From a virus, in the IMG/VR virus record IMGVR_UViG_3300037493_002346, positions 1 to 49,318 of that record: a stretch of 49,318 nucleotides of DNA, one strand, 5' to 3'. Within the stretch, counting starts at the first letter, position 1; every line of letters begins with the position of its first letter. Of the stretch, positions 1-8,354 are shown one piece after another. The notes under the pieces were generated by a model, which was not told the origin of the DNA, searched no databases, and saw nothing but the letters and a program-made list of their open reading frames with translations. The translations under genes were made by a program, and so were the position numbers.

Positions 1-665
1 ACGGCGGCGGAGCTGGGGCATTGAAGACCATGGGCGCACTGGACATGGGCCTGACTGAGGATGAGCTGGAGCCGATCAAGGTTGCATGGCGTGAGGCGAA
101 CCCCGAGGTCGTGCAGTTCTGGTATGACTGCGAGAGCGCAGCGAAGATGGCAGTCGCACACAAGACCAGCATCGATGTGCCGATCGCAGGCAAGCGCAGT
201 TCCCTCACCTTTAGTTGCGAGTCTGGCTTCCTGTTCATCAAGCTACCCTCCGGTCGCCGCCTTGCCTACGTCAAGCCGCGTATCGAGGCGGAAGACTTGT
301 ACCGGGAGAAGAGCGACGGAAGCAAATTCCAGATCGCACGCACCGGGTCCCTGACCTATGAAGGTCTGGACCAGAAGACAAAGCAGTGGACACGCCTGTC
401 AACCTATGGCGGCAAGCTGGTGGAAAACATTACCCAAGCGATTGCCAGAGACCTGCTGGCCGAATCGATGCTGGCGCTGGACGACGAAGGCTTCACCCTG
501 CTGACTACGGTCCATGATGAAATCGTGGCGGAAGAGGAGATTGACGGTTCGCGTGACGTGCATCTGGCGGAGCAGATCATGGGCAGACCAATCCCGTGGG
601 CCAAGGACCTGCCTCTGCGGGGCGATGGATTTGAAACACCTTACTACATGAAAGAAATCGACTAA
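1..665 (+). CDS. Family A DNA polymerase, C-terminal part (5' end outside window)
   Basis: This is the end of a phage replicative DNA polymerase of the PolA family. The frame is open to the left edge, and the first residues, GGGAGALKTMGALDMGL, match the segment just after motif B in phage PolA proteins. A start at the TTG at position 21 is therefore spurious. The catalytic motif C VHDE is at 510-521, preceded by the usual YGGKLVENITQAIARDLL helix. The ORF ends with TAA at 663-665, whose last A is the first base of the next start. The polymerase thumb, the exonuclease domain and motif A lie outside the window. Confidence 0.93.
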   Translation, partial: GGGAGALKTMGALDMGLTEDELEPIKVAWREANPEVVQFWYDCESAAKMAVAHKTSIDVPIAGKRSSLTFSCESGFLFIKLPSGRRLAYVKPRIEAEDLYREKSDGSKFQIARTGSLTYEGLDQKTKQWTRLSTYGGKLVENITQAIARDLLAESMLALDDEGFTLLTTVHDEIVAEEEIDGSRDVHLAEQIMGRPIPWAKDLPLRGDGFETPYYMKEID

Positions 666-853
666 TGACAATCAAGACCTTGGGCGTAGAAGAGATGGCC
701 GTGCTGTTGCGTCGAGCGGTTGAGACAATCCGTTCGGATGCAAGCCGTCGGCCAGAGACACTGCCGCCGAGGATCATCATCCCCGGCACCAGCAAACTGC
801 TCTGGCTGGAGGAGGACGTAATCGAATGGATGAAGGAGCATCGAGATGATTAA
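665..853 (+). CDS. Small AlpA/excisionase-like helix-turn-helix protein
   Basis: 62 residues. The arrangement is that of AlpA or MerR-type excisionase DNA-binding domains: an N-terminal helix pair (LGVEEMAVLLRRAVETIRSD), a wing with PPRIIIPG, then LLWLEEDVIEWM. The ATG overlaps the polymerase stop by one base, so it is translationally coupled. Such proteins bind DNA as regulators or recombination directionality factors. No integrase is seen in the window, so a regulatory role is as likely as an excisionase role. Family assignment rests on pattern only. Confidence 0.65.
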   Translation: MTIKTLGVEEMAVLLRRAVETIRSDASRRPETLPPRIIIPGTSKLLWLEEDVIEWMKEHRDD

Positions 854-1169
854 ATTCCTGCTTGCATTCCTGTTAGCCATGCCAGCCTATGCCGGTGTCA
901 TCCCTAAAGAAACCTCGCCTCAGAATAGGCGGTGGGTATATGATGACGGGTTCGTAGAAATCATTCTGACCAATAAGCAAGCAGACTGGTGCAACGGCAA
1001 ACACTATCTATACGTGATTGTCGGCAGCCAGAAGATTGACGGATGCTGGGAAGAGCAAGACTCTCTGGTGCATATTAAGTACGACACCGGGTATAAGTTT
1101 ATTGTGAAGGCACACAAGTTTGTCGAAACAAAAATGAAAGAGGGTTCGACTATTAAAGTAAAGGATTGA
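846..1169 (+). CDS. Secreted hypothetical protein with signal peptide
   Basis: 107 residues. The N terminus, MIKFLLAFLLAMPAYA, is a clear Sec signal peptide with an AxA-type cleavage site before GVIP. The mature part has two cysteines (DWCNG and DGCWEE), which could form a disulfide in the periplasm. An AAGGAG Shine-Dalgarno sequence lies 7 nt before the ATG, which overlaps the previous stop. The function is unknown. A phage protein exported to the periplasm could alter the host envelope or act in superinfection exclusion, but nothing in the sequence shows this. Confidence 0.7.
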   Translation: MIKFLLAFLLAMPAYAGVIPKETSPQNRRWVYDDGFVEIILTNKQADWCNGKHYLYVIVGSQKIDGCWEEQDSLVHIKYDTGYKFIVKAHKFVETKMKEGSTIKVKD

Positions 1170-1170
1170 A

Positions 1171-1377
1171 GTGACTGAATTTTTACAACCGACTACGGAC
1201 GCATTATGGTTTCGCGATCCGGACATCGACCCACCGCCGAAGGCTTCTAGCCTGTTACTGTTGAACCCCGGCGGTGTACTAATCGTAGGTACGTGGACAG
1301 ATGATTGTTTGGGCTGGTGCCCGAAACCAAAGATACCCGAGAGTATTAAGCGCAAGATGACGGAGAAGAGGGGATGA
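1171..1377 (+). CDS. Small conserved-type phage protein, unknown function
   Basis: 68 residues with a GTG start preceded by AAGGA at 6 nt. The core (WFRDPDIDPPPKASSLLLL, then GTWTDDCLGWCPKPKIP) resembles the short beta-rich proteins with a final W-x-P-L/K-P pattern (DUF551-like) common in phage early regions. There is no catalytic motif. The stop overlaps the next start as ATGA, so the gene belongs to a tightly packed rightward operon. The DUF551 resemblance is an impression, not a demonstrated match. Confidence 0.6.
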   Translation: MTEFLQPTTDALWFRDPDIDPPPKASSLLLLNPGGVLIVGTWTDDCLGWCPKPKIPESIKRKMTEKRG

Positions 1378-1562
1378 GTACCTTAAAGAAAGCAACAGCG
1401 GCAGTTGAAGCAGCGACAGGTGAGAGATGGTGTACGAATTGCAATCACCGCAAACCACTACGCACAGGCGGTGAATGGATAGCTAGTTCAAACGGACGAA
1501 CACGGAGGTGGAAATGTGGGGAATGCATGGTAAAGATAAAGAGCAGGGCGAAACTGAAATAG
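1374..1562 (+). CDS. Small zinc-ribbon protein
   Basis: 62 residues with two CxxC pairs (WCTNCNHRKPL and WKCGECMVK), spaced as in a four-cysteine zinc ribbon. The surrounding sequence is basic (NGRTRRWK and KIKSRAKLK), which suits nucleic-acid binding. The start overlaps the previous stop (ATGA), and the end overlaps the start of the next gene. No further function can be assigned. Confidence 0.62.
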   Translation: MSTLKKATAAVEAATGERWCTNCNHRKPLRTGGEWIASSNGRTRRWKCGECMVKIKSRAKLK

Positions 1563-1750
1563 ATTTAGTTTACGACATACTCAAAGTTGTATTTGCTGCG
1601 GTAACAATCGGTCTTATACTCATGCCGTTTTTGCCAAACGATGAGACACCGAAAGAAAAGAAACTGGCTTGCGATGTGGCGGAGATCAGCCCTGACTTTA
1701 GCCAAGCAGACAGAGAGAAATGCAGACAGATAAGGAGTCACAAATTATGA
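1514..1750 (+). CDS. Small single-pass membrane protein
   Basis: About 78 residues. I chose the ATG at 1514 over the GTG at 1508 because GGAGG lies 6 nt upstream of it. A hydrophobic stretch, VVFAAVTIGLILMPFL, forms one membrane segment. The C-terminal part is charged and has two cysteines (LACDVAE and REKCRQ). The gene overlaps the zinc-ribbon gene at its start and the next tiny gene at its stop. Function unknown. Confidence 0.55.
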   Translation: MWGMHGKDKEQGETEIDLVYDILKVVFAAVTIGLILMPFLPNDETPKEKKLACDVAEISPDFSQADREKCRQIRSHKL

Positions 1751-1845
1751 ACGATGATTTCCAATGGTTTCTTTTCTTTGCAGGTTTAGGAGCCGGCATC
1801 GGCGTATCACTTGCAGCATTCATCGCAATTTTATTTTTGAGATAA
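1747..1845 (+). CDS. 32-residue membrane peptide
   Basis: A very short ORF starting at an ATG that overlaps the preceding TGA. The product begins MNDDFQWFLFFAGLGAG and is almost entirely one hydrophobic helix ending FIAILFLR. Its only support is the coupled start, the membrane-helix composition, and the fact that it exactly fills the gap to the next gene. It could be a small inner-membrane effector. Confidence 0.45.
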   Translation: MNDDFQWFLFFAGLGAGIGVSLAAFIAILFLR

Positions 1846-1849
1846 ACAC

Positions 1850-2485
1850 ATGAACTTCATTTGCCCATTGCCGCCAGTCAAGATACTGGTCAGAGCCGAA
1901 TACCTGTATGACTTTGAGCGGGGCCACGGTGAGTACGTTGAAGGTATCTGGTGTACGGTTAAGGCACACAACGGCGAAGCCTTCAGGTTCGAGACCTACC
2001 TACCCGGCTACGCTGCGCTGTATGACAAGCTGCCGATCAGCGCGTTCTGCCACAAGCCTTTAGAAGGTGACGATCTGCCGCTGGACTACTTGCAGATATG
2101 GGACGCTCTGTCTCACTACGTCACCGTAGTAGAGAAGCCATTGCTCTCAGGTTTGCGCGCAAGGTTCTTTGCTAAGAACAAGCAAATGTATGAGGGCGTT
2201 TACATGTTCACGCTGGACGGATGCCATCCTGACCCACGCATACCCGACTTTACTTTTGTCGAATCGATGGATGAACACAAGAGCTACAACCTGATTGCAC
2301 TGGACAACGGACAGTTTGCATTGCAGCCGAACAACCGATGCCAGTTCTTTGACGCGGCCCTGAACCCAGCAGAGATCAAGCTGCCGGACTTCAAGGTCGC
2401 AACGATAAAGTACAAAGTTGAAGACAAAGCAAAGTGGAGATTAGGTGACACCACCGATGTAACCTACGACGGTCGCGGAGAATAA
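1850..2485 (+). CDS. Hypothetical protein, unknown function
   Basis: 211 residues, soluble, rich in aromatic and acidic residues, with no recognised motif, signal peptide or membrane segment. It starts at an ATG 4 nt after the preceding tiny gene and is the last gene of the rightward block. It meets the leftward late block end to end at 2485/2486, with no room for a separate terminator. The even codon use and full-length ORF support a real gene; the role is unknown. Confidence 0.7.
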   Translation: MNFICPLPPVKILVRAEYLYDFERGHGEYVEGIWCTVKAHNGEAFRFETYLPGYAALYDKLPISAFCHKPLEGDDLPLDYLQIWDALSHYVTVVEKPLLSGLRARFFAKNKQMYEGVYMFTLDGCHPDPRIPDFTFVESMDEHKSYNLIALDNGQFALQPNNRCQFFDAALNPAEIKLPDFKVATIKYKVEDKAKWRLGDTTDVTYDGRGE

Positions 2486-5400
2486 TTACTTCTCCACGTC
2501 CTTCACCATATCGTTAAGACGTTTCATCTTGGCAGTGATCTGCGTCTTAACGATCTTCATTGATTCATCTGACGCTTTTTTCTCTTTCAATTCTTTCAAA
2601 CGTTTGTTCAAAGATTTGATGTCAGACTCAATCGAGTTTGCTTTTTCAAACAGGCGTGCTTCAGGATACTCTTCGTAATAGTCTGCAAGACTTTCACGAT
2701 CTTTCTTGCGGCCCTTGATCTCGGCTTCGTGTTTGTTGAGCATCGTAAGATTCTCATAAAACTTACCAGAGATATTGGCGGTTGCTTCAGTGTCACCGTA
2801 GAAGCGGCCAACGATAGGCATCTTGTAAGGCGCGACCTCTTCACCTTTGATTGCACCGGTAATCGACTGTTCGATCTTCATTGCTTCACGACCAACACCA
2901 CCGGTGACTTGCCCAATCAGGTAATCGATCTGGTCAGGCGTCGGGCTAAACAATCCCGGCTTGTAATCGGTGCCGCCAGTTGCAAGATTCAAGTAATACG
3001 AAAACTGTTTTGAAAAGAAACTGGCAGTGTCTTTCGTTCTGGTGTAGCCCGGTGTCGGAGACAGATCGCTGCGATCCTTCTTCGCAATCGGCTTGCCAGT
3101 AAAGTCCCTGTTCTCAGCCAGCGCAACCAGCGGGTCGATGATGGTCGGTGCCAAGGTCTGCACACTCCAGCCCGAGTTGCCGATTGGGTTGAACGTTTCA
3201 AGCAAAGCACCGGTGATCTGACCGATCCGCTTTGGCGTGTCTTTGAATCCCGACATTGCCCACTCAGTCATGACACGGCTGGTGTTGGGAATGACGTTAA
3301 AGCCCAGCGGCATTGGCAGGGTGAGGTACTTACCGCCAATGCCCAGAGGAATGATCAGGTTCCGTTCCTTGATGAAGTCGGGTGGTTCGTCCTCATCAAA
3401 CCCGGCAGCAGCTAACAAGAAAGCCTGCGCTGTGCCGATCATCAAACCACCGGCAATGATCTTCTTGCCTGCCGGACCGCGCAGGGTTTCGATCAAGCGT
3501 GCGCTGCCCTGTATCGCTGCATTGAAGAAGGCGTACCACGCGCCAGCCTGTGTGGCCATCTGGCCTTTGCGGTTGAAGTTGACCGTCAGGTTCTTCGCAA
3601 CACTGGCAGCTTCTTCTTTGGACATGCCCTGATCCAGAGCGACCTTGTAGGCGGACAGACGAACTGCGTTCTCCATGGTCTGGTTGTAATCCGACAACCA
3701 GTCAAACAGTGGCGCTGCTGTCTTACGCGCAACCTCCATCGGCACCTTCAGGGTACCGCCTGCGGTGAACACTTTGCCCAAAGGTGAAGTTGCCCACGAC
3801 GCTGGGTCAAGCATGCGCTGCAAAGCCTTTGCCCGGTCCTCTGAGTTGACGAACTGGTCTCGGTAACCTGTCTGCCCACCCACCTGCTGGAACTCATCCC
3901 ACAGCTGGGCATAGGAACCCGCCGGTGCAGGACGGCCTTTGCGCTCTGCTCTTGTGGCTTGGTAGATTCCCTTCATTGCGGGGAACACGCCGCCTGCTAC
4001 GGCCTTCTGCTTGCCAGCGATTGCGGTCGTGGACAAGTTGAACATTGCGCCCTTGGAGTCGCGGATGAAGTTGATTGCGCCAAAGATCGGGTTGAACTGT
4101 GTGTTCACTTGAGCGAACCAGCGTGTAACCGGGGCAATGAAGTTTGATGTGATGTAACCCAGCTGGTCAGCGTCGAGGTTCTTCAATGCCGAAGCCATGC
4201 GCTGCGACCGTTCGTCGTTGGCATTAAAGAACACGTACTTCTCTACGCCATCGACACGGGTTGCTACCACCATCGGGTTCGAGCGAATCGCCGGGTTGAT
4301 TCTCTCAGCCACAAGGCCGGTGTTCGGATCGACGTAACGCTGCTTCGGTTCTTCGATAATGCTTTTCGCGTCCAGTGGGCTGATGCCCATGGTCATCAGG
4401 TCAGCCATCGCCCGGTTCGGGTCCTTCTGTCCAGCCGGATCGATCGCCAACCAGAAGTCGGTGTTCGGGTTTTGAACAGCCAGACCATAGAGCGACATCG
4501 CAACCCGGTTCTTCTCAGCCCTGACAATCGTGCGCTCACGTTGCATAGCGATGTTGGCAAGGATGTCGATGACGGCTTTCTTCGATCCCATCGCACGACG
4601 GCTGGCCGCGCCCTTGACGCTGTAGCCTTGGCCAGTGCCCATGCCGCCGGCACCTTGGGTACTGAAGTCAATGTCGTCACGGTACAGGGGCACGTAGTTT
4701 GAATACGCTTTATCCCATGCGTCGATTGTCTCTTGGGATTCGAGGCCGGAGTTCACCAGCAGGTCGCGTGTAGTTTGGTTGATTGCATCAATGCGTGCAG
4801 CCAGTGCAGTGAAGTCGCGCTTCTGCTCCGGCGTCAAGCCGGCAAGGTAAGCCTTTGCATCAGCAGTGTCGATACCCGATCCGCCGTCCGGCATCTTCGG
4901 GTTGACCTTGGCAATCTTCTTGTTGCGCTCTTCGGCGTGACGGTTGTGCAGGTACTCTTCAAACTCGGCAAGGGTAACGCCACGCTTCTGCATGTCCTCG
5001 ACCAGTGGCCGGAGTTCAGTCTGGAGGAAGTCGGTGGTCTGCTTGGCGGTGCGACCGTGGAACAGCTCTTCCTGAAGGTAGACGTTCCAGTCGTTCTCTA
5101 TCTGGGTGCCGGCTTGAGTGATCGCTTCGATGACACGCTTGGTGTCGATCTGTTTGTTCTGCAGAGCATAAAGAACGTTGTCTGCTTTGGTTTCAAGGGG
5201 CGCAGTCCAGTTAGCCAGCGGCGCTGGCTGACCAAAGATGTTGCGCTTGCTAAAGCTTACGGCGTTTCTTTGCCGGCCAGACTCACGCCCTTGGCGAACG
5301 CTTTTTTCATCTTGCTTTCGATCAGCTTGCGCCGCAGCAACACTTTCTCCGACGGTCGCTCTGTAGACCGCTTCACTGATTCGACCGGCTTCGTACTCTT

Positions 5401-7852
5401 CGTAGGTCGCATTTTCAAACTCCTCCTTTAGCCCCTCCATCTTAACACGGGGGATGTCTTCCAAAGATTGAAGCGTTGCTTTCCCCCAACCCTTTGAGTT
5501 GTCGATTGCATAAATCTTAAATGCCGGATCGTTGCCAAACTTTTCTTGCAGGCGATTCACCGTCTCGCTGGAACCGGCATGGCCTTTGACCAGACCGTCC
5601 AGAGGAACCGTGCGGCCAGTCGTCATGGCACGGGACAGCACGCCATTGCGCAGGGCGTCTATGGGTTCGCGGTAGATGTAGGAGATATACACGTCCTGAC
5701 CCGCATCGAGCGCCGTCTGGATGCGTCTCTCGGCTTTGCTGTAGGTAGACAGCGTGCCGTCGTAAACGATGTCGGCTGATTCAAATACCTCGGATATCAA
5801 TTCGCCTGCACTGGACTTGCCTGCCCCACCACCACCGGCCATGAACACAACGACGCCATCAGGGCTGGTGTTCTCGATCCGCTCTTGATAAAGCTTGTCG
5901 ATGAATTTACTGACGGCCTCATGCACCTCGCCTGCGCGTGAACGGTCAGCCCGGTATTCAGGCGACAGCTCCCGTGCGATGTCGGTGTCCAGCACCTTGC
6001 CGCCTTCGGTACCGTCAAGCCTGTTGTACTCTTTGACCAGCGCATCGAAGTCGTTATCGACACGGTCTTCCAGTGCGGCACCGATGTCTTGTTGCTTGCT
6101 AAAGCGGATGTCCGGATTAGTTACGTCGAACGTGCCGACATTGCCAGTGGCGGATTTGATTTGCGTTGGTTTGAAAACTACAATTTCGTTGTACGCTTCG
6201 TTGATAATTCCGTCGTAACCCTTTTTAATCAATTCATTCTTGTACTGCTCAGTGATATACATGGATACCATGCGGTCACTGATGCCTGCGTTTTCAGCTT
6301 CTTTGCGAGCTTTATCACTAAGGAACACGCGTTTTAATTTTTCTAAAGCGTTTAACTCTTTTTTATTAGTAATGACTAATGGGTTTTGGATGCTTAGATA
6401 TACGGGATACATAATCACGCCTTCGCGATTACGTCCGTACGCTGCTGAATATACAGGGTCGGCTGTGAAATAAACGCCCTCATTAGCAAAAATAAGTTTC
6501 TTACCAAGACGCCGTTGAACTTCTGCGCCACTAATAAGCTCGTCCGTATCAACCACTCCGGTGTGATATACCACCAACGGCTCGCCGTTTTCATCGACTA
6601 CTTTGCTGTCTTTAAAGAACCGCTTGAATTCAGGCGTGTTTGTTTGACGGCGGCTCAACGCCGGTGCTTCACCCAGCGACGCACGCATTTCTTTGAATAG
6701 TTCGTCGGTCTGGTCAGTGACTGTTGTAACGTCGTTGTCTGGATTATCAAGGGGAGCGAATGAGTAGATGAATTTTGTTTCGTCATCTTCCTCATCTGGG
6801 TCTTCTTGTTTTGCTACACCAAAATATTCACCATCAACATTGGCGATGAAGTCGTAACGGTTCCACAGTTCAAAGCTGTTGTTCTCGTTGACCCGCTTCA
6901 GTTTCTCGCTGGGTTTCTTGAGCAGCACCCGTGCTTCGTAAAGCATGTACCCGTCAGCCGCGCCGGGGAAGTCACCGATCATGGTGTCGTCTCGAACTTC
7001 GGGGTCCATCTTTGCAATGGCATCCGCAGCGTCACGCAATTCCTGACGTTTACTAAAAGCGAAATCCGACTTTTTTCCGTACACCGGATTCTTTGCCAGT
7101 ACCAGAGGTCCGATCTGTATCGCTTCGTCAGCAGACACTACGGGCTCCATGCTGGCGCGATCGTAAAAGTAAGCGTGGCGTGTCGGGTCCATACCCACCT
7201 GCACCCACTTGTCGCTTTTCAGTGCAGCCTTTGCAGTGGTCGAAGCTTGCTTCGGTGTGACTGGTTTCCAGTCACCCTTCATCACAGCAATTGTTGCTTT
7301 CGGTTTGCCGCCTGCAATGGCAAGAGCGGCTTTCTCCACCACGCCGAAAGTCGGCTTGGTAACAGCGGCAACGCTTTCGTATCCGATGGATTTGCCGGCA
7401 GAGTATCCAGCTCCCTGCTCATGGATAGACACTACCCATACACCGTTGTTAGAGTAAGCCGGGATGTCAAGTCGAAGACCGACAGGGTCTCCTGCTTTCA
7501 ATGTTTCAGATGGGACGCCGATGCGTTCGACCTTGTCGCTGGTAAGACCGCGCTGCATGTCAGCCACGGTAGCCGGCGCTGGGACTTCAGCGTAAGGCGT
7601 AACAGGCTTGAGCTTGTTGACCAGCTTGCTGTACTGTTCCCGAGTAACCGTACCTTCTTTGACGCCTTGTGCTGCGGTTTCCAAAGCTGGTATGCGATCA
7701 AGCACATTAGCTTGACGGCCACTGAATTTAGGCGCAGCTTCGCCGCGCAGTTGTTCCAGACCGCCGTCAGCAAGGAAAGCTTTAAACGCAGCTTGGCCTT
7801 TGATGACTGTCTGCTTACCGTTGGTGCCTATGAACCGGTAAGTACAAGTCAT
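2486..7852 (-). CDS. Giant polyvalent virion protein: ADP-ribosyltransferase-like, zeta-kinase-like and LPD38-like domains
   Basis: 1788 residues. In order: an N-terminal region (1-400); an ADP-ribosyltransferase-like domain at about 407-585 (VVYHTG, YFTADPVYSAAYG, YDGIINE, EIVVFKPTQIKSATG); a zeta-toxin-like P-loop kinase at about 660-800 with Walker A GGGGAGKSS at 673-681; then a long region with a hydrophobic stretch near 1464-1484 and NFNRKGQ...FFNAAIQGSARL, as in the LPD38 part of large polyvalent proteins; and a charged C-terminal coiled coil. The domains are joined by repeated FSxRQ-like linkers (see findings). Known family: phage and conjugative-element polyvalent proteins, thought to enter the cell with the DNA. 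The position at the end of the internal-virion block suggests an ejected protein. The ART and kinase calls are motif-based. Confidence 0.82.
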   Translation of the reverse strand: MTCTYRFIGTNGKQTVIKGQAAFKAFLADGGLEQLRGEAAPKFSGRQANVLDRIPALETAAQGVKEGTVTREQYSKLVNKLKPVTPYAEVPAPATVADMQRGLTSDKVERIGVPSETLKAGDPVGLRLDIPAYSNNGVWVVSIHEQGAGYSAGKSIGYESVAAVTKPTFGVVEKAALAIAGGKPKATIAVMKGDWKPVTPKQASTTAKAALKSDKWVQVGMDPTRHAYFYDRASMEPVVSADEAIQIGPLVLAKNPVYGKKSDFAFSKRQELRDAADAIAKMDPEVRDDTMIGDFPGAADGYMLYEARVLLKKPSEKLKRVNENNSFELWNRYDFIANVDGEYFGVAKQEDPDEEDDETKFIYSFAPLDNPDNDVTTVTDQTDELFKEMRASLGEAPALSRRQTNTPEFKRFFKDSKVVDENGEPLVVYHTGVVDTDELISGAEVQRRLGKKLIFANEGVYFTADPVYSAAYGRNREGVIMYPVYLSIQNPLVITNKKELNALEKLKRVFLSDKARKEAENAGISDRMVSMYITEQYKNELIKKGYDGIINEAYNEIVVFKPTQIKSATGNVGTFDVTNPDIRFSKQQDIGAALEDRVDNDFDALVKEYNRLDGTEGGKVLDTDIARELSPEYRADRSRAGEVHEAVSKFIDKLYQERIENTSPDGVVVFMAGGGGAGKSSAGELISEVFESADIVYDGTLSTYSKAERRIQTALDAGQDVYISYIYREPIDALRNGVLSRAMTTGRTVPLDGLVKGHAGSSETVNRLQEKFGNDPAFKIYAIDNSKGWGKATLQSLEDIPRVKMEGLKEEFENATYEEYEAGRISEAVYRATVGESVAAAQADRKQDEKSVRQGRESGRQRNAVSFSKRNIFGQPAPLANWTAPLETKADNVLYALQNKQIDTKRVIEAITQAGTQIENDWNVYLQEELFHGRTAKQTTDFLQTELRPLVEDMQKRGVTLAEFEEYLHNRHAEERNKKIAKVNPKMPDGGSGIDTADAKAYLAGLTPEQKRDFTALAARIDAINQTTRDLLVNSGLESQETIDAWDKAYSNYVPLYRDDIDFSTQGAGGMGTGQGYSVKGAASRRAMGSKKAVIDILANIAMQRERTIVRAEKNRVAMSLYGLAVQNPNTDFWLAIDPAGQKDPNRAMADLMTMGISPLDAKSIIEEPKQRYVDPNTGLVAERINPAIRSNPMVVATRVDGVEKYVFFNANDERSQRMASALKNLDADQLGYITSNFIAPVTRWFAQVNTQFNPIFGAINFIRDSKGAMFNLSTTAIAGKQKAVAGGVFPAMKGIYQATRAERKGRPAPAGSYAQLWDEFQQVGGQTGYRDQFVNSEDRAKALQRMLDPASWATSPLGKVFTAGGTLKVPMEVARKTAAPLFDWLSDYNQTMENAVRLSAYKVALDQGMSKEEAASVAKNLTVNFNRKGQMATQAGAWYAFFNAAIQGSARLIETLRGPAGKKIIAGGLMIGTAQAFLLAAAGFDEDEPPDFIKERNLIIPLGIGGKYLTLPMPLGFNVIPNTSRVMTEWAMSGFKDTPKRIGQITGALLETFNPIGNSGWSVQTLAPTIIDPLVALAENRDFTGKPIAKKDRSDLSPTPGYTRTKDTASFFSKQFSYYLNLATGGTDYKPGLFSPTPDQIDYLIGQVTGGVGREAMKIEQSITGAIKGEEVAPYKMPIVGRFYGDTEATANISGKFYENLTMLNKHEAEIKGRKKDRESLADYYEEYPEARLFEKANSIESDIKSLNKRLKELKEKKASDESMKIVKTQITAKMKRLNDMVKDVEK

Positions 7853-7854
7853 GA

Positions 7855-8346
7855 TCAGCCACCCAGTTCTTGGTCGATGAGAAGCATGCCTGCTTTGTCT
7901 TGGTCCACCAGCTGGATGCGTGCAAGCAGGTCGCCGTATTCGCCAACGCTGGTACGCTGGAGTTCCAAGAACTGGAGCAGGAACTGCTGCACTACTGGAT
8001 CACCACTAGCTTGTTCGTACCAGTCTTTGTAGCTCTCGTACAAATCCAGTTCGGTTTCATAACCGAGTTCGATTGCATCGCTAAAACTTTTGATCGGCTC
8101 GTTCATTGCCTCGATCGAAGGAACCTTGGCTACGGTACCGACGTCGTTTTGAAAATCAACATGCAGCTGGTAATGTTCCAGTTCTGACGCGCTTTCTTTT
8201 AAGAAGAATTTCTGTGCGCCGAAATAGCCAAGACGTTGCAGTTGATTTGCGATGTGCTTGTACAGGTTTGCTGCATACAGTTCAGCGTGAACTGCTTCAT
8301 CGAGTACCGCTTTCAAATTAGCGGAGATGATCATCGTAGGTATCAT
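7855..8346 (-). CDS. Ferritin-like diiron protein
   Basis: 163 residues from the ATG at 8346, chosen because TGAGG lies 6 nt upstream; a TTG at 8358 would overlap the previous gene. It is a four-helix-bundle sequence that lines up along its length with bacterial FtnA-type ferritin. Matches include AELYAANLY for the first iron-ligand helix (E22, Y29), SELEHYQLH for the ExxH motif (E55, H58), E97 in helix C, Q130 in helix D, and an end MLLIDQEL like the ferritin YFIDKEL. Ferritins oxidise Fe(II) and store Fe(III). Some ferroxidase-site acids of helix D seem replaced. It lies between the two giant virion-protein genes, so it may be packaged. It could also be a structural helical bundle that has lost iron storage. 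Confidence 0.75.
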   Translation of the reverse strand: MIPTMIISANLKAVLDEAVHAELYAANLYKHIANQLQRLGYFGAQKFFLKESASELEHYQLHVDFQNDVGTVAKVPSIEAMNEPIKSFSDAIELGYETELDLYESYKDWYEQASGDPVVQQFLLQFLELQRTSVGEYGDLLARIQLVDQDKAGMLLIDQELGG

Positions 8347-8354
8347 GTCAAACC

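Noticed and set aside
5500-5900. Free-standing zeta toxin-antitoxin system
   Set aside because: The kinase-like P-loop is an internal domain of the 1788-residue protein; there is no epsilon-type antitoxin beside it.
6806-8032. 408-residue ORF on the plus strand opposite the giant protein
   Set aside because: Antisense to a well-supported gene, no recognisable motif, and spans the gap between two genes; explained by codon bias of the opposite strand.
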